Shown here one piece after another: positions 1 through 9,700 of a stretch of DNA of 64,000 nucleotides. The translations under genes and the position numbers were made by a program. The notes under the pieces are model-generated. The model saw only the letters and a program-made list of their open reading frames with translations. It was not told the DNA's origin and searched no databases. This DNA is from Verrucomicrobiaceae bacterium (GTDB taxonomy: Bacteria > Verrucomicrobiota > Verrucomicrobiia > Verrucomicrobiales > Verrucomicrobiaceae): assembly GCA_027489965.1 (NCBI GenBank), contig JAIXZA010000159.1:62001-126000 (forward strand). The letters run 5' to 3'. Numbering within the stretch: position 1 is the first letter of the stretch; every line of letters begins with the position of its first letter.

Positions 1-3000
1 CGCCGATGGTCGTGAACTGTCCTCCGATGAGAATTTTGCCGTCTGGCTGGATAGCGATGCAATCCACGAGGTTGTTGGCATCTGGATTAAATAGCGTGTC
101 CACCGCCCCGGCGGGTGTGATGCGGGCGAGGCGGTTGCGCGCCTGCGTACCAAAGGTGGTGGTGAAGTGGCCAGATACCACGATGCCTCCATCAGCCTGC
201 ATAGCCATCGCACTCAGCGTATTGCCTGCGCCGATGGATGCCTGCGCGCTGTCCGTGCTGCCATCTGGCATGAGCCGGGTCGCCACATTCACACGACCAT
301 ACCACAGCTTGCCATCCACCAGGGGGAGCACGGGATTGGAAAAGATCGGACCTGCATGACCCGCGTTGAAACTCGTGTCCAGTTGCCCATGCGGCCATAG
401 TCGCATCAGCGCGTGCCGCGCCTGCCCTGCTGCGCCTGTGAGATAGCCACCGAGCATAATCTTTCCATCCGGCATGATACACTGGCTCAAAACACTGCCT
501 CCTGTGATGCGCACGGGCGTGCCTCCGATGGCAGAGCCACCTGCCTCCAGGATGGCGAAGAGGTTCCTGGACTGACCGCCTATGCGGGCAAAGCGCCCCC
601 CCGCCATGATACGACCGTCGGACAGCACCCCCACGGTGCGCAGATCACCATCGCAGTCTGGATTAAAACTCATGTCCACGCTGCCATCAGGATTCAGGCG
701 GGCAATGCGGTTTCGTGCCAGAGTTCCACCGTACAAGCTGAAGGCACCGCCAATGATGATCTTTCCATCCGACTGCAGAGCTAGATCATCGATTTTACCG
801 TTCAAAACTACAGAAGGTGTGGTATCCAAGCTGCCATCACTGTTTAGTCGGGCCAGCCTGCTACGGCTGCTGCCGCTCATGCTTGTAAATGTGCCTCCCA
901 CGATGATCTTTCCATCCGCCTGGACGAAGATCGCCTCCACGACGTCACTGGCGTTCGGGTCAAAACCAGTGTCTAGACTGCCATCCGTATTCAGCCTTGC
1001 GATACGGTTCCGTGTGACGCCACCAACCGATGTGAAATTACCGCCGATGATAGCCTTTCCATCTGAAGGCTGCAGCGTGACTGTTTGGGTGAAATCACTG
1101 ACATTTGGATTGTAGCCAGTATCGAGTGTGCCGTCACTGTTTAGTCGGGCGACTCGGTTCCGAGTCTGACCTTGAATCGACCCGAAATTTCCAACAACGA
1201 CGATTTTACCATCTGACTGCGCCGCAACATATTCAAGACCCGTGGACACACTGGCCAGAGTGCTGTCCAGCGTGCCGTCGCTGTTCAACCGCACGAGGTT
1301 GGTTCGGCTGATGCCTCCATCCGTATAAGTGAAGCTGCCGGCGGCGAGTATCTTCCCATCCGCCTGACGCACTAAGCTGTTCACATTGCCCGTGACTACT
1401 GGGCGGAAAGTGGGGTCTGCGGTTCCGTCCGAATTCAAACGGGTTAGGTTTGGCTGGGCGAGACCACCCACCGTCAAAAAATCCCCCCCAACCAAGATCT
1501 TTTCATCTGCCAGCTCGATGGAGTCATGCACGTTCCCACCCGTGATCTGCGGATCATAAGTCTGGTCCACACTGCCCATCTGCCCCGCGCCCGTCAAAGT
1601 CACATCAAAGGGGGACTCATCTGTGTCATTGCTCATAATATGAAGATCGCCAATTCGGGAGGTGGCTGCGCCAGCGGTGAAGGTGACCGTGAAGGTGGTG
1701 CTGGCTCCAGGGGCGAGCGTGGTGCTGCCGAGGGCACTAAAGGTGAAGTCGGATGCGTTTGCTCCATTCACACTAAGGGCGAGTCCGGTGAGATCGGCGC
1801 CGCCTTGATTGGTGATTCGGAAGACTTTCTGAGATCCGAAGCCGACAGATGAAGAGCCAAAGTTCACGGTGGAGGCGGCATCGGTGAGGCCTGCATCTCC
1901 AAGCAACTCCACCTGGATCTCCGGCGTGCTGCTGGGCCCATAGAGATAGGCCGCGCCTTTGTCCACGGCGACCATGTCATCAAAGGGGGCACCGACGATG
2001 AAACGCTGGCCGTCCATGGCCATCATCAGGCCGTAGTCGTCATTGGCGCTGGGGTTGGGATTGGGGAGAGTTTGAACAGGGACCGTGGGTGACACCCGCG
2101 CCAGATCATAGAAATAGACCGTGCCAGAGCCAGTAGCGCCGGTGCCATCATTCGAGGCTCCCACCGTGACCCAGTTGCCCGCGATGGCGACGCTGTGCCC
2201 GAAGCCGTCCGATGCCACGGGCGTGGGATTTGGCAGGGTGAAGGCTGGCACGGTCGATGTGCCGCTGGCCAGGTCATAGACATACGCGGCACCGGTATTT
2301 GAGGCGAGCGTGTCATCCGACAGCGCACCGACGACGATACGCGTGCCGGAGATGCCGGCGTGGTAGCCAAAGAAGTCACCGGTGGCGGGCAGTGGATTGG
2401 AGATTTCCGCCACAGGCACGGTCGGCGTGCCGGAGCTCAGGTCATACGCATAAACACTACCTGCATTAACGATCCCGCCAGGATCATCTGAGACAGCAGC
2501 AATGACGATGCGTCTGCCGGAGATGCCCACCGTGCTTCCAAAGCTGTCATCCCCGCTCGGGCTGGGATTGTTGATTATATAAACGGGAACAGTGGGTGTG
2601 GCGCTGGCGAGATCATAGACATAGGCACTGCCAGTATCGACACCTGCTGTGTCATCCTCCCCCGCGGCGATGACGAGCAGCGTGCCTTCCAGAGCCACCG
2701 AGTTGCCGAAGTTGTCATTCGCCCCCGGCACCGGATTGATGAAGGTGTAAACCGGCACCGTGGGTGTGCCGCTGCTCAGATCGTAAAAGTAAGCCGCTCC
2801 TGAATTCGCTGCAGTCGTGTCATCAAACGGTGCGCCGACAAGCACGCGGCTGCCCTGAACAGCGACCGCGTTTCCAAAGTTGTCATCCGCCGCCGGACCC
2901 GGATTACTCAGCGTGAAAACCGGCACCGCAGGCGTGCCGCTGGTGCTGTCATAAACAAAGACGCTTCCCGCATTGCTAGCCCCTGTGTCCTCACGCGGCA

Positions 3001-5755
3001 TTCCGACAACCATGCGCGTGCCACTCATCGCGGTAGTGAGACCGAATCGGTCATCGGTGGACGGGCCGGGGCTGTTCAGCGTCGCCGTCGGCACCGTCGG
3101 AGTGCCGCTGGAGAGGTCGTAAATGTAGGCGCTGCCTGCATCTGTGGCTCCGGTGTCGTCCGCGTGAGCACCCACCACGACTCGTGTGCCGGAGATCGCA
3201 GTCGAGTAGCCAAAATAGTCATTTGCTGCTGGACCGGGGTTGTTCAACGTTGCCAAAGGCACCGACGGTGTGCCACTGCTCAGTTCATAGATATACGCGC
3301 TTCCAACTTCGATCGCTCCTGTTTCGTCAAAGTAAGCTCCTACTACTACTCGCGTTCCAGAGATCGCCACCGAGTAGCCGAAGAAGTCGGCCAACGCCGG
3401 ACTGGGGTTGTTCAGCGTGGTTATGGGCACCGTCGGTGTGCCGCTTGATAGATCATAGATATAGGCACTGCCTGCATTAGTCGCGCCCGTATCATCTAGA
3501 TGCACTCCCGCCACCAACCGTGTGCCGGAGATCGCCACCGAGAAGCCGAAGTTGTCACCCAACACCGGATTGGAGTTGTTCAGCGTGGTGACGGGCACCG
3601 CCGGTGTGCCGCTGCTCAAGTCATAGACATACGCGCTGCCGGCATCGGTCGCGCCCGTATCGTCCAAGTATGCCCCCACCACCACCCGCGTGCCGGAGAT
3701 CGCCACCGAGAAGCCGAAGTTGTCTGCTAACGCCGGTCCGGGGTTGTTCAGCGTAATCACGGGCATTGTGGGTGTGCTACTGGCAAGATCATAGACATAG
3801 GTGCTACCTGCATTTGACGCCCCTGTGTCATCGAAGTGAGCCCCGATCACAACTAGCGTGCCGGAAATCGCCACCGAGGAGCCAAAGTAGTCACCCGCCG
3901 CCGGTCCAGGATTGTTCAGAGTGGCCACGGGCACTGTAGGCGTGCCGCTGCTCAAGTCATACACATAGGCGCTGCCCGCGTTGCTCGCTCCTGTGCTGTC
4001 AGCGTAAGCTCCCACCACCACTCGTGAACCTGAGATCGCCACCGAATAGCCAAAGTGGTCGCTCACTGCTGGGCTTGGGTTGATGATCGTGTGAAGCAGC
4101 GCCCCGGTGTTTGTGAAATAGACCTTCACCACGCCTGAGTCCGTGGATTCGGTGTCATTATACGGTGCGCCGATCACACTATAAATGCCATCGACTGCCA
4201 CACTGCGTCCGAGCTGTGAGCCGGTCTGGACTCCCGTCGCGGGTGCAGGCAGGGTAGTGAGCAGGTTCCTGGGCACATGGAGTGAGCTGGCTGTGGTGAA
4301 TATCATGTCAGTTCCATTGCTGGTGCCCACGCCATTCACGCCGACGAGGCGGTAGTGGTACGTGGCTCCAGGAGTCAGAACGTTGAGCGTCGCACTGACC
4401 GCCAGCTCACTGCTGCCACTGACGGGTGCCAAAGTGGCGGCGATGCTGCTGCCGTAGCTCGTCGTGAGGCCATACTCAAAGGTGACGGTCGTGCTGGTTC
4501 CGTTCGGGTTCACGGTACCATTCAAGGTCGCTGTGATGCTGCTCACATTGCTGGCAGTGCTGGAGGTGACGGTAGGCGCGGCACCACCCGTCGTGATGAC
4601 GGAAAAATTATCCGCGTAAACCGAGCCACTGCCCACCACGAGAGCCTCGGAGAAACCGCTGATGCTGACGATGAATCCTTTGTTCCCCGAGAGCTGCCAG
4701 GGACTGTTGCGCGTGGCTCCATTTCCGGGAGCATCTCCCACGCCGAATGTGCCATACGACTGCCATTGGAAGCCATCGCCACTGCCTGTGGCGTCGTAGT
4801 AGGCGGTGAAGACTTTCGTGGTCGGATTGTAGGAGAGACGAATGGATCCTGTGGTGACGGCTGGGTGATTGGTGGGTGTGGTGAAGGGCGGCACCTCGTC
4901 GCCCCCATAAACATTCGAGCTGAGGCCGGCCAGAAAGCCACTTCCATCCCCGCCAGGACCGCTGCGACCCAGTTCCATATAAATGCTGTCCTCCGTGTTC
5001 TCCAGACTCGTCACCGAGACTCCCACCGAGGCATTGGCAGCACCTGCTGGATTGACGTTATTGAAGACGTCCAAGATCACATCAAAGGCGTCCGTGTTGC
5101 GTGCGATGTTGAGCGCCCAGGGGCGGGAAGCCTCGTCATAACTCACGTCCGGCGTGGTGACACGGTATTCGAGCCTGCCATTGGCCTCCACGAGCGAGGC
5201 CCCACCTGTAGTGACATCAATGGCTGCCCAGGTGGTGGGATCTTTGCTGTTGTCATTGAAGTTGTCCGTGCCAGAAAGCGGTCCCGCTCCCAGCCCTGTG
5301 GCGGTGAGTTGGATGTCGAAGGGATTTTCGTCCGCATCATCACTGCCTATGGAAAGCGCCGCCGTCTTGGCCCCCGCGCTGGTGGGAGCGAACCGCACCG
5401 TGAAGGTTGTGCTACTTGCCGGGGCCACGGGTGAAGTCGGCTGAGCGGTGATGGTGAATAGAGATGCGTGTGTGCCGCTGACGACCACTTTCGGCGTGCC
5501 ACTGAGTATCAGGTCAGTGCTGCCAGTGTTCTTGATCGTGAACACCAAATCCGCAGTGCTGCCCACATTCTGTGCGCCTAAGTCACTACTGCTGCCGTCC
5601 GCAATGTTGATGCCAGCAGGCCGCTCCACAGAGATTTCTGGGCTGAGAGACTGAGCTGAGGCGGTGACCAAACTCAATCCAAAACCGAACAGGCATAAGC
5701 ACCAACCAAAACGGCGGAGCAGCAAGGAGAACAAAACTGGATGAGATCGAGACAT
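1..5755 (-). CDS. Giant secreted repeat protein (FG-GAP-like and delta-60 repeats), C-terminus outside window
   Basis: The frame is open from an ATG at 5755 to the left edge, giving 1918 residues with no stop, so the C-terminus is missing. Residues 1-35 form a signal peptide ending in TASAQS. Residues 40-140 and about 1272-1388 are choice-of-anchor-D/ASH-like Ig folds, for example GSTADLVFTIKNTGS. Residues about 150-390 resemble a concanavalin-type lectin or glucanase fold, followed by an FnIII-like module with GTVNPNGTSTTVTFEYG. Residues about 508-1265 hold 14 FG-GAP-like repeats of 56 residues (consensus FGxSVAISGTRVVVGA, then DDTGAxxAGSAYVYDLSSGTPTVP). From about 1391 to the edge there are at least 11 delta-60 repeats (DGKIIIGGxF, RLNSDGSLD). 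Family knowledge suggests beta-propeller folding and a surface or secreted role; the ligand is unknown. It is divergent from the sigma factor at 5860. Confidence 0.85.
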   Translation of the reverse strand, partial: MSRSHPVLFSLLLRRFGWCLCLFGFGLSLVTASAQSLSPEISVERPAGINIADGSSSDLGAQNVGSTADLVFTIKNTGSTDLILSGTPKVVVSGTHASLFTITAQPTSPVAPASSTTFTVRFAPTSAGAKTAALSIGSDDADENPFDIQLTATGLGAGPLSGTDNFNDNSKDPTTWAAIDVTTGGASLVEANGRLEYRVTTPDVSYDEASRPWALNIARNTDAFDVILDVFNNVNPAGAANASVGVSVTSLENTEDSIYMELGRSGPGGDGSGFLAGLSSNVYGGDEVPPFTTPTNHPAVTTGSIRLSYNPTTKVFTAYYDATGSGDGFQWQSYGTFGVGDAPGNGATRNSPWQLSGNKGFIVSISGFSEALVVGSGSVYADNFSVITTGGAAPTVTSSTASNVSSITATLNGTVNPNGTSTTVTFEYGLTTSYGSSIAATLAPVSGSSELAVSATLNVLTPGATYHYRLVGVNGVGTSNGTDMIFTTASSLHVPRNLLTTLPAPATGVQTGSQLGRSVAVDGIYSVIGAPYNDTESTDSGVVKVYFTNTGALLHTIINPSPAVSDHFGYSVAISGSRVVVGAYADSTGASNAGSAYVYDLSSGTPTVPVATLNNPGPAAGDYFGSSVAISGTLVVIGAHFDDTGASNAGSTYVYDLASSTPTMPVITLNNPGPALADNFGFSVAISGTRVVVGAYLDDTGATDAGSAYVYDLSSGTPAVPVTTLNNSNPVLGDNFGFSVAISGTRLVAGVHLDDTGATNAGSAYIYDLSSGTPTVPITTLNNPSPALADFFGYSVAISGTRVVVGAYFDETGAIEVGSAYIYELSSGTPSVPLATLNNPGPAANDYFGYSTAISGTRVVVGAHADDTGATDAGSAYIYDLSSGTPTVPTATLNSPGPSTDDRFGLTTAMSGTRMVVGMPREDTGASNAGSVFVYDSTSGTPAVPVFTLSNPGPAADDNFGNAVAVQGSRVLVGAPFDDTTAANSGAAYFYDLSSGTPTVPVYTFINPVPGANDNFGNSVALEGTLLVIAAGEDDTAGVDTGSAYVYDLASATPTVPVYIINNPSPSGDDSFGSTVGISGRRIVIAAVSDDPGGIVNAGSVYAYDLSSGTPTVPVAEISNPLPATGDFFGYHAGISGTRIVVGALSDDTLASNTGAAYVYDLASGTSTVPAFTLPNPTPVASDGFGHSVAIAGNWVTVGASNDGTGATGSGTVYFYDLARVSPTVPVQTLPNPNPSANDDYGLMMAMDGQRFIVGAPFDDMVAVDKGAAYLYGPSSTPEIQVELLGDAGLTDAASTVNFGSSSVGFGSQKVFRITNQGGADLTGLALSVNGANASDFTFSALGSTTLAPGASTTFTVTFTAGAATSRIGDLHIMSNDTDESPFDVTLTGAGQMGSVDQTYDPQITGGNVHDSIELADEKILVGGDFLTVGGLAQPNLTRLNSDGTADPTFRPVVTGNVNSLVRQADGKILAAGSFTYTDGGISRTNLVRLNSDGTLDSTLASVSTGLEYVAAQSDGKIVVVGNFGSIQGQTRNRVARLNSDGTLDTGYNPNVSDFTQTVTLQPSDGKAIIGGNFTSVGGVTRNRIARLNTDGSLDTGFDPNASDVVEAIFVQADGKIIVGGTFTSMSGSSRSRLARLNSDGSLDTTPSVVLNGKIDDLALQSDGKIIIGGAFSLYGGTLARNRIARLNPDGSVDMSFNPDCDGDLRTVGVLSDGRIMAGGRFARIGGQSRNLFAILEAGGSAIGGTPVRITGGSVLSQCIMPDGKIMLGGYLTGAAGQARHALMRLWPHGQLDTSFNAGHAGPIFSNPVLPLVDGKLWYGRVNVATRLMPDGSTDSAQASIGAGNTLSAMAMQADGGIVVSGHFTTTFGTQARNRLARITPAGAVDTLFNPDANNLVDCIAIQPDGKILIGGQFTTIG

Positions 5756-5859
5756 CACGACAGAGATGGAGGTTGGTGAGACATATCAAAAATGGGCAGC
5801 GGCGTTACACTTGATGTTCGCGGTTCTTGACTCGCGTGAAGATTCTGACAGAAAGGTGG

Positions 5860-6600
5860 ATGCCCGCGACCTCTCAGACCACCACTCATAGCGCTTTTCC
5901 ATCCACTCGCTGGACGCTGATCAGTCAAATGCAGGAAGGCTGCCCGACCAAGGAACATCGGCTGGCGTTGGACACGATCTGCCGGACCTATTGGTATCCG
6001 CTTTATGTTTATGCGCGCAAGTTTGGGAAAAATGAAGACGAGGCAAAAGATGCGGTGCAGAACTGTTTTGCGCATTTGATCGCAGGCAATCATCTGAAAG
6101 AGGCGGACCCGGTACGGGGCAGGCTGCGGAGTTTTTTGCTGACGGTGCTGAAAAACACCATCCTGCAAGAGGTCGAACGCCAAAATGCGCAAAAGCGCGG
6201 TGGTGGTAAGGAAACCATCTCTCTTGACCTGCGGGATGCGGAGGGCCGTTACCTGATGGACCCGATCTCCGCTGAGGTTTCTGCGGATCAAGCTTACGAC
6301 CGGAAGTGGGCGCTGACGCTGCTGGAGACCACTCGGGAAAAGCTGCAATTGAGCTACCTCACCGCAGGCAAGGACCGGCTTTTTCGAGTACTTTCCCCTG
6401 CCCTGGCTGATGGTGACCGCTGGAATGGGCACAACGAGGCGGCGGCGGAGCTGAACATGGATCTGGGCGCGGTGCGCGTGGCTCTGCACCGACTGCGGAA
6501 GCGCTACCGCGATCTGCTCCTGGAGCAGGTGGCCGCTACGGTTTCTAGCGATGGGGACGTGCGCGTGGAACTGGCCTATTTGATGGGGTTGTTTGCGTGA
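5860..6600 (+). CDS. ECF-type RNA polymerase sigma factor (TRWTLI-motif group)
   Basis: The protein is about 246 residues. Near the N-terminus is FPSTRWTLI, a motif I associate with ECF-like sigma factors of Planctomycetes and Verrucomicrobia. Sigma region 2 follows (YWYPLYVYARKFG, then DEAKDAVQNCFAHLI), and a region-4 helix-turn-helix lies near the C-terminus (NEAAAELNMDLGAVRVALHRLRKRY). The linker between regions 2 and 4 is unusually long. I chose the ATG at 5860, preceded by GAAAGG; in-frame GTG (5836) and TTG (5827) starts are also open. No anti-sigma gene is adjacent. The gene is divergent from the giant repeat protein with about 105 bp between starts, so it may control surface-protein genes on either side, which is inference. 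Confidence 0.85.
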   Translation: MPATSQTTTHSAFPSTRWTLISQMQEGCPTKEHRLALDTICRTYWYPLYVYARKFGKNEDEAKDAVQNCFAHLIAGNHLKEADPVRGRLRSFLLTVLKNTILQEVERQNAQKRGGGKETISLDLRDAEGRYLMDPISAEVSADQAYDRKWALTLLETTREKLQLSYLTAGKDRLFRVLSPALADGDRWNGHNEAAAELNMDLGAVRVALHRLRKRYRDLLLEQVAATVSSDGDVRVELAYLMGLFA

Positions 6601-6645
6601 AGCTAAGTTTGGGGACTCTGGCTGTGGTGTGTGAGCCCGCGGAGA

Positions 6646-6739
6646 AATGACGAATGACGAATTTCCTAATGACGAAGGAATGATGAAATCCGAATGACGA
6701 AGCGCCACCAGCGAGGTGGTGCTTTCGTGATTCGTCATT
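6646..6739. repeat. Intergenic repeat element with AATGACGAA/TTCGTCATT terminal inverted repeats (copy A)
   Basis: This 94-bp segment lies between the sigma factor and the subtilase, which converge on it. It begins AATGACGAATGACGAA, has two more AATGACGAA units inside, and ends TTCGTCATT, the exact reverse complement of the start. A hairpin pairs GCGCCACC with GGTGGTGC (about 6700-6722). A second element with the same ends and a similar interior lies at 40900-40988. It could act as a REP/MITE-like element or as a bidirectional terminator; the sequence does not decide. Confidence 0.7.
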
Positions 6740-6755
6740 GGAGATTCTTCCGCCA

Positions 6756-9700
6756 TTAAGGTGCTGTGAGTTGGCCGTCGGGGGTGAGGGTGTCTGTGGC
6801 GTGGCTGAACCAGACGCGACCGGAGGTCTTCGGCGTGGTCGTGGGCGTGGTTTTCACGGGCAGGAGAACCGGCAGATCATCGAGCACGAAGAAGCCGTGG
6901 CCACGCAGGAGTCCGTTGGTCTGGCGGACGATCATGCCTTCGAAGGTGCTCTTGCGTGTCACATTGCCCGCAGCGGTGGGGTTGGGGTCGAGGAGGGTGG
7001 CATCGCCTTTGAAGAAGCCAGTCTTCGGTGTGACGGCGAGGGTGAACTTGCGCGCGGCATCGGGGAAGGTCGGGAGCTGGACGACACTTTTCGGGAGGAT
7101 GGTGACGAGGCTGTCCGGCTTCTTCACGGGGCTGCCAAAGTCAGCGTAATCAAAGGTCAGGCGGGCATTATTTCCCCCGTCTCCCAGGCCCATGGCCCGC
7201 GCGGTAGTCACAGGTAGTGGCTCGGTATAGCGTCCGCCGAAGCAGGTGACGTCCTGGGCTGCAAAGCCGGGCTGGTAAAGGCGCTCGGCGGGCTTTTGCA
7301 CAGCTCGAGACCAGGTCAGGTTTCCAGTGATGACGGCACTGGGGCTGATCAGGAGTTCGCCGAGAATGGTGTCCGTGACGGCCACTGCCTGATGGAGCAG
7401 CACCTGCCCATCCACACCGACGAAGCTGGCACTGGTGAGCGTGACGCCGTCGGCCAGTTTGCCGGTGATCCTCAGTACTCCTTTGGCATCGACCGTGAAT
7501 GAACCATAACCTGCGCCCCGCGGTCTTGAGACCGGAGCGGTCGGCTGAGTGAGTGCCAAAGTGTAATAGCCCGTGTAACCCGCCAGAGCGCTGGTGAGCT
7601 GACGCCAGCCGTGAACAGCAGCGCTGGCCGAACCAACAGTGACAGTGGAGTCGGTGAGCGTTTGTGTCTGCGTGTCGATGGTGAACTCCAGCACCAGAGT
7701 GGGCAGACCTTTGGGGGTGAGCGTAAGTCTGCTGGTGCTTGTTAGGCTGTCCGGTAAGGTATCCATCGATCCCTTGAGCGGGATCGAAGTGGTGCCGTGG
7801 ATAAGCGTGCCAGTGTAGGTGCCGAGGGAGGTGATGATGAGTCTGAGCCTGCCGCCGAGGCTGGCATTCACCACAGGATCACGCGCCACGTAGCCTTCGT
7901 AGCTGCCGACCAGATTTTCAGGCAATGGCAACACATTGATAGAAGCATTGTCTGTGTCGGTGTTGACCAGATTTTTGGCACTGAAGACGATGTCAAAAGC
8001 AGGCGTCTGGAGCTTGGTCGGCCTGCCACTGAGAATGCCGGTCTTCGCGTCAATGACGATGCCGGGTGGCAGGTTTCTGGCCGAATAGGTGACGACGCCG
8101 AGATTCAGCGCCGAGTTTACTGGCAGCGAGACAGGTCCGTAAGTGCTGCCGATTACGACACGATTTGGAATGACGACCGGAGTGATGATCTCCGGTGGGA
8201 GGTTCATGACGCGGACAGTGTGAATGCCGCTGGGTAAGGTCAACTCACCCATGGTGACGACGCAGCGATACCGGCCCGAATCCGTGTCCTGCATGTTGGT
8301 CAGCTTGAGCGCATTCGTTCCCGTGCCGGAGAAGATGCCGCCGTCGCTGATTGGCACATCGTCCTTGTTCCAGCGGTGGGTCAGGCCCGGACCGCCGGTC
8401 ACGACAGTTAGGGTGGTGGTGCTGCCGGGCTTGAAGTCGAACGTCTTGTGCGTGGTGTCCACGATGCCGATGGCAGCGCCTTCGCTGAGGGTGGTGCCCA
8501 AGATGTTTTTGGCGCTGAGGATGTAGGTTCCGGCATTCAGCGCCTCAGCTTTGGCCACGTTGTAGGTGCTGTTTTTGGCTCCGCCGACGATCTTGTTGTT
8601 CAACAGCCACTGCAGGACAGGCGAGGGGGAGGAGGATGAGCCGGAGCTGACACTCAAGGCGCTGCCGCGTGGGATAAGCTGTGCTTGTGGCTGACTGGTG
8701 ATGCGTGGCTTTGTCTCGTCATCGATCACCGTCATCACATGCCGCGAGGGCAGGCCGAGGGCGAGCGAGACGGCGGCTCCTGTTGGCCGGTTCAGCGTGA
8801 TGGTGAGTTCCTTCACCGGTTCGACCACGGCGTCCTGGATCAGGCTGATGGAGATGGTTTTCTCTTTTTCGCCGGCGGCAAAGACGATGCTGGCAGCAGC
8901 CGTGGTGTAGTCTTTTTTCAAACCATTCTGCGCGCTGCCGCCAAAGGTCAGCGGCAGGGTCAGGGCCGCCGCAGGGGGTGGGTTCATGACGACTTTCACG
9001 TTCACGGTGCCATCGCCCTCGGTCACGATGGAAGAACCGAGGGCAAAAGACGCCTGCTTCACCACATTCAGATCCGTGGCATAAGCGGGGCCCGTGACAG
9101 TGACGCTGCCATCCTCCCGCTGAACGCGCAGGCGGAGGTATTGCTTGCTAATCGGAACAGGCGGTTCGCTCTGATCATAGACAAGTGGCACGGTGGCATA
9201 GACCAGCAGTTGCTCAGAAGTGTCTGTAAAGGTCGCTGTCGCGCCGTTGTTGCTCGTCCAATTGATGAGATCCGTTGAAAACTCGACGATGTAGTCCACG
9301 TCACGTCGAATGCCCTGACGAGCTATGGAAAGTCCAAAGTACTTTTGTGGTGTAAGGTCGTCCGAGAACTCCCCAAACAGTCCGATTTGAGAATTGTTCA
9401 GGTCAAATCCACCTGAGAATTCGGTAATTCTAGGCTCCGGAAGGCCGACGACGTCCTCAGTCAGGGGATCAAGACCGAGGGCAAATTCGAGGAGGTTGGC
9501 CAAGCCATCATCATCGGGGTCGGCGGTGTCGTCGGTGATCTCGGGGTCACGCAGATCTTCAGCGGAGAAGCGCTGGAGCTGCCAGGAGTTTGCTGATTCA
9601 CCCGAGCCGAGGCCGGACAGGGTTTCGGAGGTACTGCCAAAGCCGATCACGAATTGCGGCGTGATGGACCAGGCGCTGCCATCGCCGAGGAAACCACTTT

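Noticed and set aside
1955..4240. Possible CRISPR array from regular spacing of similar segments
   Set aside because: The 168-bp units are coding throughout (FG-GAP repeats) with no alternation of identical repeats and unique spacers.
4355..5434. 359-codon plus-strand open frame opposite the giant repeat protein
   Set aside because: It mirrors codons of the minus-strand gene in register, with low-complexity composition and no motif; the minus-strand reading has a signal peptide and clear domains.
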